DNA of 64,000 nucleotides from Nothophaeocryptopus gaeumannii (lineage: Eukaryota; Ascomycota; Dothideomycetes; Mycosphaerellales; Mycosphaerellaceae). This document shows, piece after piece, positions 41,387 through 51,786 of the stretch. The DNA lies in assembly GCA_031771865.1 (NCBI GenBank), contig JASISA010000040.1:1116001-1180000 (forward strand), written 5' to 3'. The notes below the pieces were generated by a model, which saw nothing but the letters and a program-made list of their open reading frames with translations, was not told where the DNA came from and made no database searches. Numbering within the stretch: position 1 is the stretch's first letter; each line of letters begins with the position of its first letter. The translations under genes were made by a program, and so were the position numbers.

Positions 41387-42938
41387 TCGAACGATGGTAA
41401 GTCATGCATAAGGACGGATATGACAGCCGAAGCAACGCGACTGTGAGCTGAGTAGCTGTCCAGATATTCTTGCCAAGCACTGCGACTCCAGTCCAACGCA
41501 ATCCTGATCCAAGCATTACTCGCTAGTCAAGCATTTGATTAACACTGTAACTAAACACAAATCAGCGAACGTCTTGGACAAGATTACCCTGTATACTTAC
41601 GCCCACGTCAGAGTTTCTGACCGGGTTCCAAGGACAAAGAATAGATGACTGATAAGAGTGTGTGGGATTGCGAAACGATTTGCGAGAGGGGATGGGTGCA
41701 ATTAATGAGAGACCTAGTAGGCGACCCGGACTGGGCAATTTGAATGTCGTCACCACCCATTACTCTCATGCGTGCCTCCGAATCTACCTCCTCAGATACT
41801 TTACCTAAGACCGTCATAGAGACTCAATATGCTTAAGCTGACGAACATATCTCATATACTTTACCACCTCCTCTGCTAGTCTCAAAGATTTTCTTCTGGG
41901 CCCAGATGTACCCCAACATTTGGTAAAGTACCACGTTAATGAGGCCCAAGTAAAAGAGATTTGTGTACCGCTTGGGCATCATATCTCTTATTGCAACAAT
42001 TCGCTGGTCTGGCGAGGGCTGTCATTCGGAGACATGCTCACATGCTCGCCTTCACGACAAGATCCATGCTCAAGGCGGCGTCAAAGCTGGTCGTGCTGTT
42101 CAGTGCAGGCTGGTGACCTTTGTAACCAAAGCGTGTTACTTTGCTCGAGGGCTTGAACAACGGTACGACTGTAAGAGACTCACTAAACATTCCAAGCTTG
42201 GCCCATATAAATACTACTCACGTCCATGCGAGCGTTCCAGCCCTTCTCTTGTGAATTGCGTAACACTCTGATTACCTATTCATTAACCGTATCACAGGTT
42301 TAGTCGTTGCTGCAAGACACAGAGAATAAGGATTTTTCTGTGGGTGTTTTGGAGGCTAGTACGAGTAAGTTGGGTGATATGCTAGTAGGAAAGAAGAACA
42401 CTTATGAATACTTCGGACTATATAGGATAATAGAGCTGACGTTGGTGTCTAGGTCGATAGCCCCGGAATGTCCACGCATACATTCAACAATCCCGGCCAC
42501 GACTGGGGATTTATGACAGAACCCCAACCCTACAACAAAGACCGTTGCCACCATATCCCTCGTGGAAAAGCTTTAGAAGGGAGTTCTATGATTAACTACA
42601 TAATGTGTTTGTGCTTCCCTCTCTCCCTTCTCCTCCTTATCCCACCTCCCTCTAAGCCTCCCTCTCTTATGTAGACGTCCGCGGTTCCCTCCGAGACTAC
42701 GACGACTAGTCCATTATCACCGGCGATCAAAGTTGGAAATTCTCCGAAATAATGAGATATATGCTCAAAATCATGGAACTTCGGGACCTATAAAGACAAG
42801 TTTCCATGATTGGAGACTTCTAGCTCTTCTTTTGCCCATCCCGCTTCTCCGCATAGTGTTGTCCTTGGTTAGCCATACTTATGTATGGACAGTGCGGGAC
42901 AAGATGCGTCGCCGTACAGACGCTAGGTTTCATTCTGC
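41387..42938. other. no confident gene
   Basis: Several frames of 60-110 codons overlap without domains, good starts or splice sites. One plus frame at 41963-42271 is the longest. No repeat family of this window recurs here. Confidence 0.25.
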
Positions 42939-43005
42939 TTAGGCAGCATGGATAGTCGTATAGCAATTACTGTGAGCGTTATTACTTCGACGTACACCCT
43001 GTAGG

Positions 43006-43131
43006 CCGTATAGGCGGAAGCCGTATGGGCGAGACGTATGAGGTCTGGAAGCCGTACACCTTCCGGGCCGTGTGGGCGGAAGCCATATGGGCGAGGCGTA
43101 TGAGGTCTGGAAGCCGTACACCCTTGCGAGC
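43006..43131 (+). repeat. two-copy tandem repeat of about 64 bp
   Basis: GGCCGTATAGGCGGAAGCCG.. is followed by GGCCGTGTGGGCGGAAGCCA.., each continuing ATGGGCGAGRCGTATGAGG and TCTGGAAGCCGTACACC. The palindrome-rich units produce proline/leucine-type translations on the minus strand that should not be read as protein. Confidence 0.65.
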
Positions 43132-43361
43132 TACATGTGCCAGACGTTGGGAAGCAGCGCTGAGAACATCTGCTTTCCCCACAAGGGATCGGCAGGTGAG
43201 CGCGCCTTGGCGCGATAGCTGACTGCGCCTTGGCATGTCTGCTTCGCTTGCTCATATTGCACCTTCGTGGTAATAATATTGAGCGACGAAAGCGGCGGTC
43301 GGCTCGCGCGTTATCGGTCCGGCTTTGCCTACCTGGTATCAGGTGCCTTGATCGACTGAAG

Positions 43362-44093
43362 ATGCTCTGGGGGTCCGAGCCGCGCCGTTGGAAGCCAAAG
43401 ATATCTTCTCCTCTACCTTTGCCTACAGAAGACTCGGACGAACATCACAACGACTCCGACAACGAGCCGCTACGACATTCCGATGAACCGGGCTTCCAGG
43501 TCATGTCCGACTTGCATCTGGAAGGCGCCGCCGCAGGGAGCGAGAGTAGCTATGAGCGTTTCACGATACCGCCGAAGGCGCCGTATCTCATCCTTTCAGG
43601 CGACATTGGCTACTTCAAGGAGAAAGATCGGTACCTAGCATTTCTGCGGCGACAATGCGAATCATTCGTCCGCGTTTTCTTGATACCAGGCAACCACGAG
43701 TTCGACGGTATGTCGCGGGCTGAGGGACTCCAAGTAGCCGCGGACGTGGAAAAGAGCCTGGGTAGTCGGTTGACGATCATGGACGGGGAACAACGGAGGG
43801 TAAATGTCGATGATAACACCATCTTGCTCGGATGCACCTTATACTCCTCGGGTGAGCCAGACAGGGGATACTTTATCAATGACTTCCATCATATTATGGA
43901 TTGGTCTCCTCAAAAGCAAACCGACGTGCACAATGCGGATAAAGATTTCCTGTCCATTAAATGGGGTTTTCTGTGGATATTCGGTCACACACACTACAAC
44001 ATGAGGGAGAAAGTGGAACACGTACAAGTTGTTAGCAACCAATTCAGAGACAAGTTTTCCAGGCGCAAGTTCCACATCGAAGCAACAGTGTAG
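43362..44093 (+). CDS. calcineurin-like metallophosphoesterase with internal deletion (243 aa)
   Basis: ATG 43362 opens MLWGSEPRRWKPK. Motifs in order: FQVMSDLHLE (first metal ligands D, H), LILSGDIGY (GD), LIPGNHEFDG (GNHE), and near the end WIFGHTHYN (GHTH) with VVSNQ. Fungal relatives carry a further histidine motif (T-H-H-A/S-P) about 50 residues before GHTH. Here HNADKDFLSIKWGFLWIFGH runs straight through with that region missing. One metal-ligand histidine is therefore absent and activity is doubtful. The frame is still open. The family hydrolyses phosphoesters; the substrate of this branch is unknown. Confidence 0.75.
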   Translation: MLWGSEPRRWKPKISSPLPLPTEDSDEHHNDSDNEPLRHSDEPGFQVMSDLHLEGAAAGSESSYERFTIPPKAPYLILSGDIGYFKEKDRYLAFLRRQCESFVRVFLIPGNHEFDGMSRAEGLQVAADVEKSLGSRLTIMDGEQRRVNVDDNTILLGCTLYSSGEPDRGYFINDFHHIMDWSPQKQTDVHNADKDFLSIKWGFLWIFGHTHYNMREKVEHVQVVSNQFRDKFSRRKFHIEATV

Positions 44094-45565
44094 AAGACTA
44101 GAGTCATAGTTCAACAGCTGGGTTTAATGTGATTGAGCAACACTTTTGTGCTGCCACCACAGCCTAGCGCTGAGTGCAGTCACGGGAAGAAGGCACGGTA
44201 ACCGTTCTCAAGGGGGCCAGAGAACCTGGATTGTGGGATAGCACAGTCGATAGCGGAAGGGTACGTTCGAATGTCAACATCTCTTGCATTTGCACAAGGG
44301 AGCATGTCGTTCTGACGATGCTGAAAGTGCTAGATGCTAGCCTCAAGTACGTGGTCATGTACCATCGTCGTTACGCAGTGGGAAAAATTTCGAGGGTCGC
44401 GATCCACTCGAATACTTTGGCTCCCAGGACGGACGTACGGCAATAGCAGCAGCAATGCATGCATATCGGTATTCACCGAACATCCCTTGCCTACCCCTCG
44501 TAGCCACTCTACAGCCCCTTGAAATGTTTAAAAGATACCATGCACGTATGCGCTACACGCTGGCCCCATTCACCAACAGCCTCGCGTCAAAAGTATATGA
44601 GACGAAAAAGGGCAGGGATGTGGGCGTTCATGACTAGTACAGCAACGACACTCAGAGAGGAGCGAGTGTGCGAGACACATTGCATTTTACATGGCTGCAT
44701 TGCATCGTTATCGTCCCCGAGCATCGAAATTGAGATCGTCACTGCGACATATTGCTGAGCCCTGTGCTTCCGTCTGTGTGCATCACCGCCAATGTCCAGC
44801 TCACCCAGCTCGATTGCTGGGCAAGGTGATCCAATGCCGGTACCCTTGGGCCAATTCCCAATAACCGGGCCTCGTAGCAGCATATTGCTCGCTGAGCCTC
44901 CTATAAAAGTCTCGTCCTTGTGGCGTAGTTTGAATGCAAAGGGTGAGGTCAAAAAGCAAGAAGCTTGCCCCGAGGGCTATCTGGAAGGTCTCTTCACTGC
45001 CGACGACTCGTTCTACGCGCCTGGCGGCCACCTTTGAGCCTGAATTCATCATAAGCCGCACTTGCTTGAACAGGAGCGCATACGGATGCCCTTGACCAGC
45101 ACTTCTGGGCCCACTAGCTGATCGACTGTATACTACAGAGGTCCCTAATGCCGCCTGGATCCATCCGGTCGTCATCTGCCTAAGTGCCTGTCAAAATCGT
45201 GAGGATCTGTACTTACTTTATACTGTGAAGGCGCCAGGTCTAGCTGCGGTGAATCCCAGCAAGTCCACTACGCGTGATCTAGGTATTAGATGGCACCGCG
45301 AGCGCTGGCTGTGAGCGCCGCAGCAGTGCATCACAGCGTATCAACAGTACTTAAAAGAAGTTGCTGCGGCACTGGGGCACAGAATGATAAAACGCAGTTT
45401 TGGCGTGTTTTTGTTGTGGGACGAATCGATTGGTACGGAAGCGTCCCCACGAGGATGCATGACGCACGGTTGCACGCTAGGCCAGCCAGTTGTCCGCCGA
45501 CGCTCCACCTCTTCCCACCTGCGCAAGACTTCACTTCATCACTTCCGCACCCTCGCACCATCATC
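44094..45565. other. no confident gene
   Basis: Overlapping short frames on both strands (44174-44446 plus, 44801-45175 minus, 44792-45037 plus). None shows a domain. The right 100 bp hold a TC-rich promoter-like stretch before ATG 45566. Confidence 0.25.
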
Positions 45566-46654
45566 ATGTCGCCGTCCCCTCTGCCAGCTACCGATTCGCA
45601 AGGAGAAAGACTGTTGAGCGACAAGGTGCCGCTGCTGCCGGCTCTCGAACGCCCGTCTTTGCGGAAGAGAAAAGCATCCGACGACTTCACCCCCTCTAAC
45701 AGCAAGAGACGGAGAAGCTTAACACAAGCTCTTCGTGATATTCCTGACTGTTCTACCGACGCCCAGTGCAGCGTAGAGGCCTGGATTGCGACTGATCAAC
45801 CTGGATACGTACGTCGACGGTGCGCACCCCATTGTTTCTCCATCGCTAACGGATCCTCGCAGTCATCAATCATGCCAACAAGCAGTCAAAGCTCTTGCAA
45901 GAAACAGCACCACTCCAAAGCCAGTGGGAGCTCTCACACTCCCTCCCGACGTGTCTCCACCCAAGCGACTTCAGCGGATTCTGAGACAGCGAGCATCAAG
46001 ACAATTCACGACCCTCGCGTGCGTAACATACTCGCTGACAACGGCATCCGATACACATCTGCGAAGAGCGACCGAGCTCAGAACTATGATGATATCATGA
46101 AAAGATTAGCGCTACCTCGGGGATCAATGTCACCTTCCCAAGGATACCCGTTGGACGAAGAATTCGAAAATTTCGTCGTCGCACATGACGCTGCGCCGAA
46201 CGAGGACACCTTGCTCAGTACGGCCTTTTTGCCATACTTTCACCGCAGTCTGCCGCCATGTGGCATGAACTCATCCTTCTCCGCGTTGGCAACGCTTACC
46301 GAAGAACCGCTACCAGCGCCGAAGCCGGACATTTACTTTGGGGAAGCGTATACTTCTTTGGATCCAGAAGCGCGGAAAGCGTGCGAGCGAAAGGTTGTTC
46401 CATACCCTCGCACACCTTATCTTCTGGTCAATCAGACAGCTGAACTGAAAGGCATTGCGGGCAAATCGGATGTAGCACGTACACAAGCTATGTATAACGG
46501 AGCCGCAGGCGCACGAGCCATGGACAGCCTGCGATATTTCTCCGCCCTTGACGAGTGTTTTGTGCCAAAAACACAACGAAATATTACCTACAATAGTGCA
46601 GATGAAAGATCGAAGTCACCGCTACAATCTCTACTATTCAGCTTGTTGGTGTGA
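45566..46654 (+). CDS. DUF7924-like fungal protein, C-terminally truncated
   Basis: ATG 45566 starts MSPSPLPATDSQGERLLSDK. A basic nuclear-type run (RKRKASDDFTPSNSKRRRS) follows. The conserved part reads HDPRVRNILADNGIRYTSAK, YDDIMKRLALPRGSMSPSQ, FENFVVAHDAAPNEDTLLST, PKPDIYFGEAYTSLDPEARK and QAMYNGAAGARAMDSLRYFS. This pattern (DPR..L..NGI, I..RL...R.S.SPS, PKPD...G, YDGA..V.AR) is that of the DUF7924 family, common in fungi and possibly nuclease-like. The usual beta-rich end after A..M is missing. The frame instead runs 30 codons into unrelated DNA next to CopC and stops at 46654. Confidence 0.65.
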   Translation: MSPSPLPATDSQGERLLSDKVPLLPALERPSLRKRKASDDFTPSNSKRRRSLTQALRDIPDCSTDAQCSVEAWIATDQPGYVRRRCAPHCFSIANGSSQSSIMPTSSQSSCKKQHHSKASGSSHTPSRRVSTQATSADSETASIKTIHDPRVRNILADNGIRYTSAKSDRAQNYDDIMKRLALPRGSMSPSQGYPLDEEFENFVVAHDAAPNEDTLLSTAFLPYFHRSLPPCGMNSSFSALATLTEEPLPAPKPDIYFGEAYTSLDPEARKACERKVVPYPRTPYLLVNQTAELKGIAGKSDVARTQAMYNGAAGARAMDSLRYFSALDECFVPKTQRNITYNSADERSKSPLQSLLFSLLV

Positions 46655-46700
46655 CAAGTGTGCGTTGAGTTGTGCGGTACTGAAACTTGATGAACTGAGC

Positions 46701-49335
46701 TCAGTATTGGATAGTGACCTTGCTCGCCTGCTGAGCGACGATTGCTAACGAGCAATCAACAAGGTTGAGTTGCTTGACAAAGCGTTCGTGCTTGTCAGCG
46801 TCCAGCGGCTTGGTAAGGCCGTCTGCCATTTGGTCGTTAGTGCCAATCCAAGAGACCCCAATCTTCTTGTTTTGCACCTGTTGACGGATCCAGTGATATC
46901 GAACGTCAATGTGCTTGGTCCGACCGTCGACACCATTAGTGCGGTTGGTAATGTCAATAGCTGGCTTGTTATCCTCGTGAATAGTGATAGGAAACACAGA
47001 TGGCTCTCCAAGCTCTGTAAGCAAGTTGCCTAGGGCAATAGCCTCCTTCCCAGCAAGTGTCAGAGCCACGTACTCGGCTTCGGTTGATGACAGGGTGATA
47101 ATAGGCTGGCGTCCAGACTTCCAGTAGACTGGTGCTGTACCAACCGTGAACAGCATGCCGCCTGTTGAGCGACGCTCATCAGCATCATCTGCCCAAGAGG
47201 AGTCCGTGAATCCGGTAAGGGTCAGTGCTGGTGGAATAGTGACTTTGGCTTCGCCGCCAAAGATCAGGCCACGGCTCATGTTGCCAACCTGGTATTTCAG
47301 AATGCGCAACGCCGCGTTGTAGTGGTCGATCATAGGGTTAGCAAGGTAGCGTGATACCATGCCGGTTGAAAAGGTGCATTCAGGGCGTGAGATCATTGTG
47401 GGCCATAGGACTTCGCCAACCAGTGTCTGGTGGTTAGTTTTCAGGCCGTTCTCAGCAATGTAGCCCTCTGGTGCCTTTCGCAGATTGTGGCGTATAGCCA
47501 TCGGAGTAGCAGGTGTCATGAATTTGCCCTCAACCAATCCATACTTCTTTGCAAGGCGCTGCATATAAGAATCCTGCACGACGTGGATAGTCCTGTTTGC
47601 ACGATCTCGGACAATGCGCATGCCGAGATAGTAGTGGAGGTCACCCAGCTCTCGCATCTTGAACTTCTCTTTGAAGAGTTCAGCGACTGCTTGGGGTGAC
47701 TGGAGCCCGTAGGCAATGATAAGCATGTCATCGACGTAGATGACAATAACGCTGTTGTCGCGTGAGTGCTTGAACACGCAGACGTCGCTCATGATAGGTA
47801 GGTAGTCCAAAGAACGTAGGAACTTCTTGAGCTCTTCGTACCACAATAGTGGTGACTGCTTGAGGCCATAGAGGGCTCTCAGCAATAGACAAACCATGTC
47901 CGGACCGCCACACTGGTCTTCATAGCCATGTGGTACTTGAACGTAGATGCGGTCCCTGTCGATAACAGCTTTAAGGAACGCGGTGATGATATCGTACTGG
48001 CGGCAGTCGAGATCTTTGCCTGCGATCATTGCTAACAGTACCCGAAGTGTGGCTGGCTTGACCACAGGTGCATATGTCTCGTCAAAGTCATTGCCTTCTT
48101 TCTGTGTGTAGCCGCACACTACCCAGCGGGCCTTGAAGCGTGAGATCTTGCCATTAGCGTCCAGCTTAATGGTGAATACCCAGCGGCCCTTGATGATGTG
48201 AGGGTGTGAGCCTAGCTTCATCTTGTCCACGTAGACCCACGTCTTGTTATCTGTCAAGCTCTTGAATTCAGAGTCGCAAGCTTCACGCCATTGCTTTGCC
48301 CGTGGTGTCTGCATGGCTTCCTTATAGCTGCGAGGAATCTTGACATCTGCTGCGTTAACTTCAGTAGTCTGGACTGATGCTACAAATGCAGTGATTGTTG
48401 CGTGTGGTAGATCCTTCATTGATCGGCGTGTAGTCATTGGAATGGAATGGTATAGGGCGCGGCGCTGAGAGCGATTCATGTTGGCCTCGTAGCCGTTAAT
48501 AGGGTCCTGCATATGAGCAGGCTTCTGTCGATCACGGCCACTGCGGCGCGGCGGAGTAGGCTCTTGCGGAGGTTCATGTGTTGGCGGTGAGCCTGGCGGA
48601 GTTGCAAACTCCTCGTCTTGTGTATCCGGAAGGGGGTCTTCGAGCCTATTGTTGTCTCCGACGTCGACAACTTCATCTGCGAGCTCGATTGGCGGCTCGA
48701 CAGGTGGTTGAACTTCAGGCTGAGCAATAACCTGGACTGTACCTTCAGGCGGAGGTGGCAGCGGTGTATCGTTGCCATCACCCCTAGAATCAATCAGATT
48801 CTCAGTTACTGGAAACAGCTGGTCGTACAGAATGAACTCGTCGCTGCTGTCGTCGTCCTCATCATTGTAGCCCCCGTGGAGCTCACGAGGCACGAGCTGT
48901 ATGTCTTTCGTGCGGACAATGCGGTTCTTGGACTTGATGTAGATGTCATACTGCGTGTGGCCCTCATAGCCAACTAGCTGGCCAACCTCGCCTCGAGAAT
49001 CAAACTTAGCTCCTCGAGGAAGGCTGTGATCGTGTACCACCATCAATGAGCCGTACGGATACAGGTGATCATATCGTGGCAGATGTACCTGCACATTCAC
49101 CTCCTTCGCAACAATCTCGTGTGGACTCTCACCAACGGTCAGGGATGGAGTGATGTTAAGAAGCTGGACAGCAGTGTGAACAGCCTTCGGCCACAGCTTC
49201 TTGGGCACGCCGCCTTGCAGCATGAGCTTTCGAGCTGTGGTGTTGACGATGTGGTTGCTAACTTCTCCGCGGCCGTTCATATCAGAGTGGTGTGGCGCAG
49301 TGACCTGCAGTTTGATGCCCTTGTCTGCGGCGAAG
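46701..49335 (-). mobile_element. Ty1/copia element CopC, 5' truncated
   Basis: A single open minus-strand frame covers the integrase C-terminus, reverse transcriptase and RNase H. It begins abruptly at 49335, where the 341-bp duplicated segment is joined. I find no LTR or polypurine tract past the stop at 46701, so the 3' end is probably lost too. The sequence differs from CopA and CopB throughout, making it a third copia family. Confidence 0.88.
46701..49335 (-). CDS. CopC polyprotein fragment (integrase end, RT, RNase H)
   Basis: Order of motifs: FAADKGIKLQVTAPHHSDMN at the broken start, KLWPKAVHTAVQLLNITPS (integrase C-region), a Pro/Glu-rich linker, WVFTIKLDANGKISRFKARW and YDIITAFLKAVID (RT), VIVIYVDDMLII near 47730-47770, TGFTDSSWADDADERRSTGG, STEAEYVALTLAGKEAI (RNase H) and QMADGLTKPLDADKHERF. 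About 880 codons without a stop, so it was inserted or truncated recently. Protease, gag and the first integrase residues are gone. Confidence 0.9.
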
Positions 49336-49676
49336 TCGATTTGCTTCGACTAAGCGGTCGAGAGATAAGAAACGTCAAAGGAGGCGTCCTGGTGGCTGTC
49401 GGCCCACATCGTTCTCATGGAGTATGCAAATGGCTTTCGGCGTCATTCTAGGCCACAGATGCAACCCCTTGCAGCACGTGATCGAACGCAGCGTGTTCAG
49501 CTCAAGGTCGTCTCAACTCCATCTTGGCAGTCGAGACAGCCTCTATCAGTCCTCCCCAAGACGTCAAGTTCGACGAGGAAGCATGGTATAAAAGAATTGA
49601 CGGGCTGGATTCATCACAAAAGACTTGGCACACTAATATCAGGCAACGCGGAGTACACTGTCGCGCAGGGCTCTGA
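49336..49676 (+). repeat. 341-bp segmental duplication, copy 2
   Basis: Identical to 30963-31303 as read. It is joined on the left inside the CopC integrase region and on the right to an ankyrin scrap. It carries the first part of the kinase relic frame, which stops soon after the right junction. Confidence 0.95.
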
Positions 49677-49810
49677 CACAGATGCTCATCGAGAAGGGGG
49701 CGGACGTCAATGCGCAGGGGGGTGATATCGGTGTCGGTGAAACTATTCTCCGCATCAGAATCCTGCTCAGGCGCGTTTTGCTCATCGTCGCGCGTCGACA
49801 ACAACATTGA
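49677..49810 (+). pseudogene. ankyrin-repeat scrap
   Basis: QMLIEKGADVNAQGGD at the right junction is a typical ankyrin repeat turn (LLIEKGADVNAQGG). The frame runs on to a TGA near 49807 without further repeats. Probably a piece of a larger ankyrin gene moved here. Confidence 0.5.
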
Positions 49811-50472
49811 ATCTCCCTGACCATCAATCATGCCCTCATGCAACGACACTGATGTCTCATAGTCACCCTGAACACGAGGCGGACGAGGTCCAGCGCTTTG
49901 ATAACAGCCATGAGGCCCGCGCGCCTCTATGCGACGAGCATCAAGTGCTCCAAGTAGATACCCTTTCGTCATCTGCTAATCTCCTACAGTAATTGTCCCA
50001 AGAGACTAAATGTCTGCATCTGGGATGCCCTGCTGGAGCCTCGACGAGTTGACTCCCCTCAGCTGAACAAGTACCCATCAGTGCCGCCAACACCACTCTT
50101 CCCAAAGCAGGCGAAATATCAACAGGACCGTGCCAAACAGCTTCAGACCATAGCGAAGAAAGCCGCAGTGCTATCTGAGTAGCACTGGTAACGGAAAGCC
50201 TAAGAAAAACCACATCTCTTTGTTACAAGAGAATTCTCGAGGAGGCCCAAAGGAAGCAGTGACCTTCTTGCCCCGTCTCCCCTGGATCTTTTGAGACCTA
50301 AAAGCTTCGCAGATTGGTTGGAAGCGACCGCTTGGATGGGCACGCGACTTGGGTGAACCCTACCTCGAGCATTCCCAGCTCGTTTCAATGGGCGGGGCAT
50401 TTCCCAACTATAGATGCCTAATGACGCCTACGCCACTTTGATCACCCATTCCACGTTCCCATACCAAGCACA
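49811..50472. other. no gene recognised
   Basis: Short overlapping frames only. One Glu/Asp-rich plus stretch near 49850-49980 may be gene-derived. Confidence 0.3.
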
Positions 50473-51495
50473 ATGGACTGTATACTGTACAATCTCTTAG
50501 ATTCTACGTGGACTAACATTCGGTCCTTTGTTCGGTACTTCATTAGGGGCAAAGGAGATTGCCCTAATCCGCCGCACCCTAGCCAGCCGTGACTTGTTGT
50601 GTCCACGCACCTACTCTACCTAACTCACACGGAGGCACAAGACATCAAAGAACAATTTGAGGGCTTGCCTCTTCGCCAGCTAGTTTTCTGGTCTGGCATA
50701 CCTCGAGAGGAGGCCCAAAGATGGGCAGACGAGCGAAATATGTCCACGCTAACGACTCTGATGGGACCATTGATGGATCCGACAAGTTCCAGATGCCCGA
50801 AAGGTTGGAAAGAGTGCAAAGAATGGAGTAAATATGTTAAGGGCGCTGCGATAATGTTTGCACAATACGCGTGCATAGCTGGCGTTGTCAGAGTCTTAAC
50901 ATTGCCTCCTCCAGAGCGAGATGCCCTACGAAGTGGATCAACATTCCTTACATTGGAAGAGCCTATACTAAAAGGCGAAGCCGGTGACTGCCGCGCTCTA
51001 AAGATCGTGTATACCCACCCAATGGTGCGGGGCGCGGAAGACTTTGAGTACGAGTCCTGGCCTGAAGACCGGACGTGCGATTGGTCACGACATTACGGGA
51101 AAGAAGCTCAGGAGGCAAGGGAAGCCAGGCAGGGCAAGGAGATGAAACAAGCGAAGCCAACTCAGCGGGCGAATGTCAAAAAGCGGAAGAATGCTACAAA
51201 GGCCAGAAAGGCCAGAGAGGCTACGGAGGTGAGGAAGGACAAGGGCGCGAAAAACGCAGGAATTTTGAATATAGAGAAAAAAGCGGAGCTAGCATCGAAG
51301 GCGATGAAGGCCAAGGGGGCGAAGGAGGTAAGGAAGTCGAAAGTAGCAGAGACGGCAAAGAAGGTGAAGGAGGGAAAGACGACGAAAGTAGCAGAGAAGG
51401 CGAAGAAGGTGAAGGAAGGGGAGAAGACGAAAGTAGCGAAGAAGACAAAGAAGGTGAAGAAGGCGAAAGAGGCGAAGAGGCTTGGCACCAAGTAA
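50473..51495 (+). pseudogene. conserved fungal protein with an in-frame TGA and Lys-rich tail
   Basis: ATG 50473 reads MDCILYNLLDSTWTNIRSFV to PHPSQP, then TGA at 50590-50592. The same frame continues 300 codons: HTEAQDIKEQFEGLPLRQLV, FWSGIPREEAQRWADERNMS, TLMGPLMDPTSSRCPKGWKE and THPMVRGAEDFEYESWPED. That core is a conserved fungal family (..ATMGPLMD.., HP.V.GAEDF) without known function. The tail, from about 51110, is dominated by Lys, Ala, Glu and Val units such as AKKVKEG. The TGA could be a CGA-to-TGA change. If translation started after it, no ATG precedes the conserved core, so the gene is likely inactive. Confidence 0.55.
51190..51480 (+). repeat. degenerate purine-rich repeats (AAG-type)
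   Basis: Units of AAGRCGAARGTAGC and AAGAAGGTGAAGG recur imperfectly. They encode the Lys-rich tail in one frame and Gly/Glu runs in another. Confidence 0.6.
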
Positions 51496-51786
51496 TCAGC
51501 AGTCGACCCAATTCTTTACCGCTGCTAAATTCATACATTCAAACACCGAAACTCACGAAGAGGATCAGAAGCGCACAATGAATCATCTCCGGAATCGCAT
51601 GTGACGGTTTCTAAGACAGATCCTTGACCATATCAGCACAACCTTCGCCGACACGCCTCATATCATTTTAATGACGAAAGCAGCGTGCTTTCCTTCGCCT
51701 TCGCAATCCTGCGGCTGATGCCTTCCGTCTGCGGTATCTAATGGGCTTGTCTGCGCTCAATCACCGTCTTCCGAGCGCTGTCGCCT

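Noticed and set aside
42939..43255. Minus-strand frames with repeated RLPDLIRLAHTAS-like strings
   Set aside because: They are translations of the two-copy 64-bp repeat, in several frames at once.
46560..46654. Last 30 codons of the DUF7924-like frame as native protein
   Set aside because: They depart from the family pattern next to CopC and look like flank read-through.
49502..49972. Minus-strand 156-codon frame across the duplication junction
   Set aside because: It is antisense to the kinase piece and spans unrelated segments; no start context or domain.
50590..50592. TGA as a selenocysteine codon
   Set aside because: Filamentous fungi of this type are not known to use selenocysteine, and no element supporting it is visible.
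51162..51538. Phe/Ser-rich minus-strand frames resembling membrane segments
   Set aside because: They are the complement of the AAG-rich Lys tail; the hydrophobic look comes from TTC/TCT runs.
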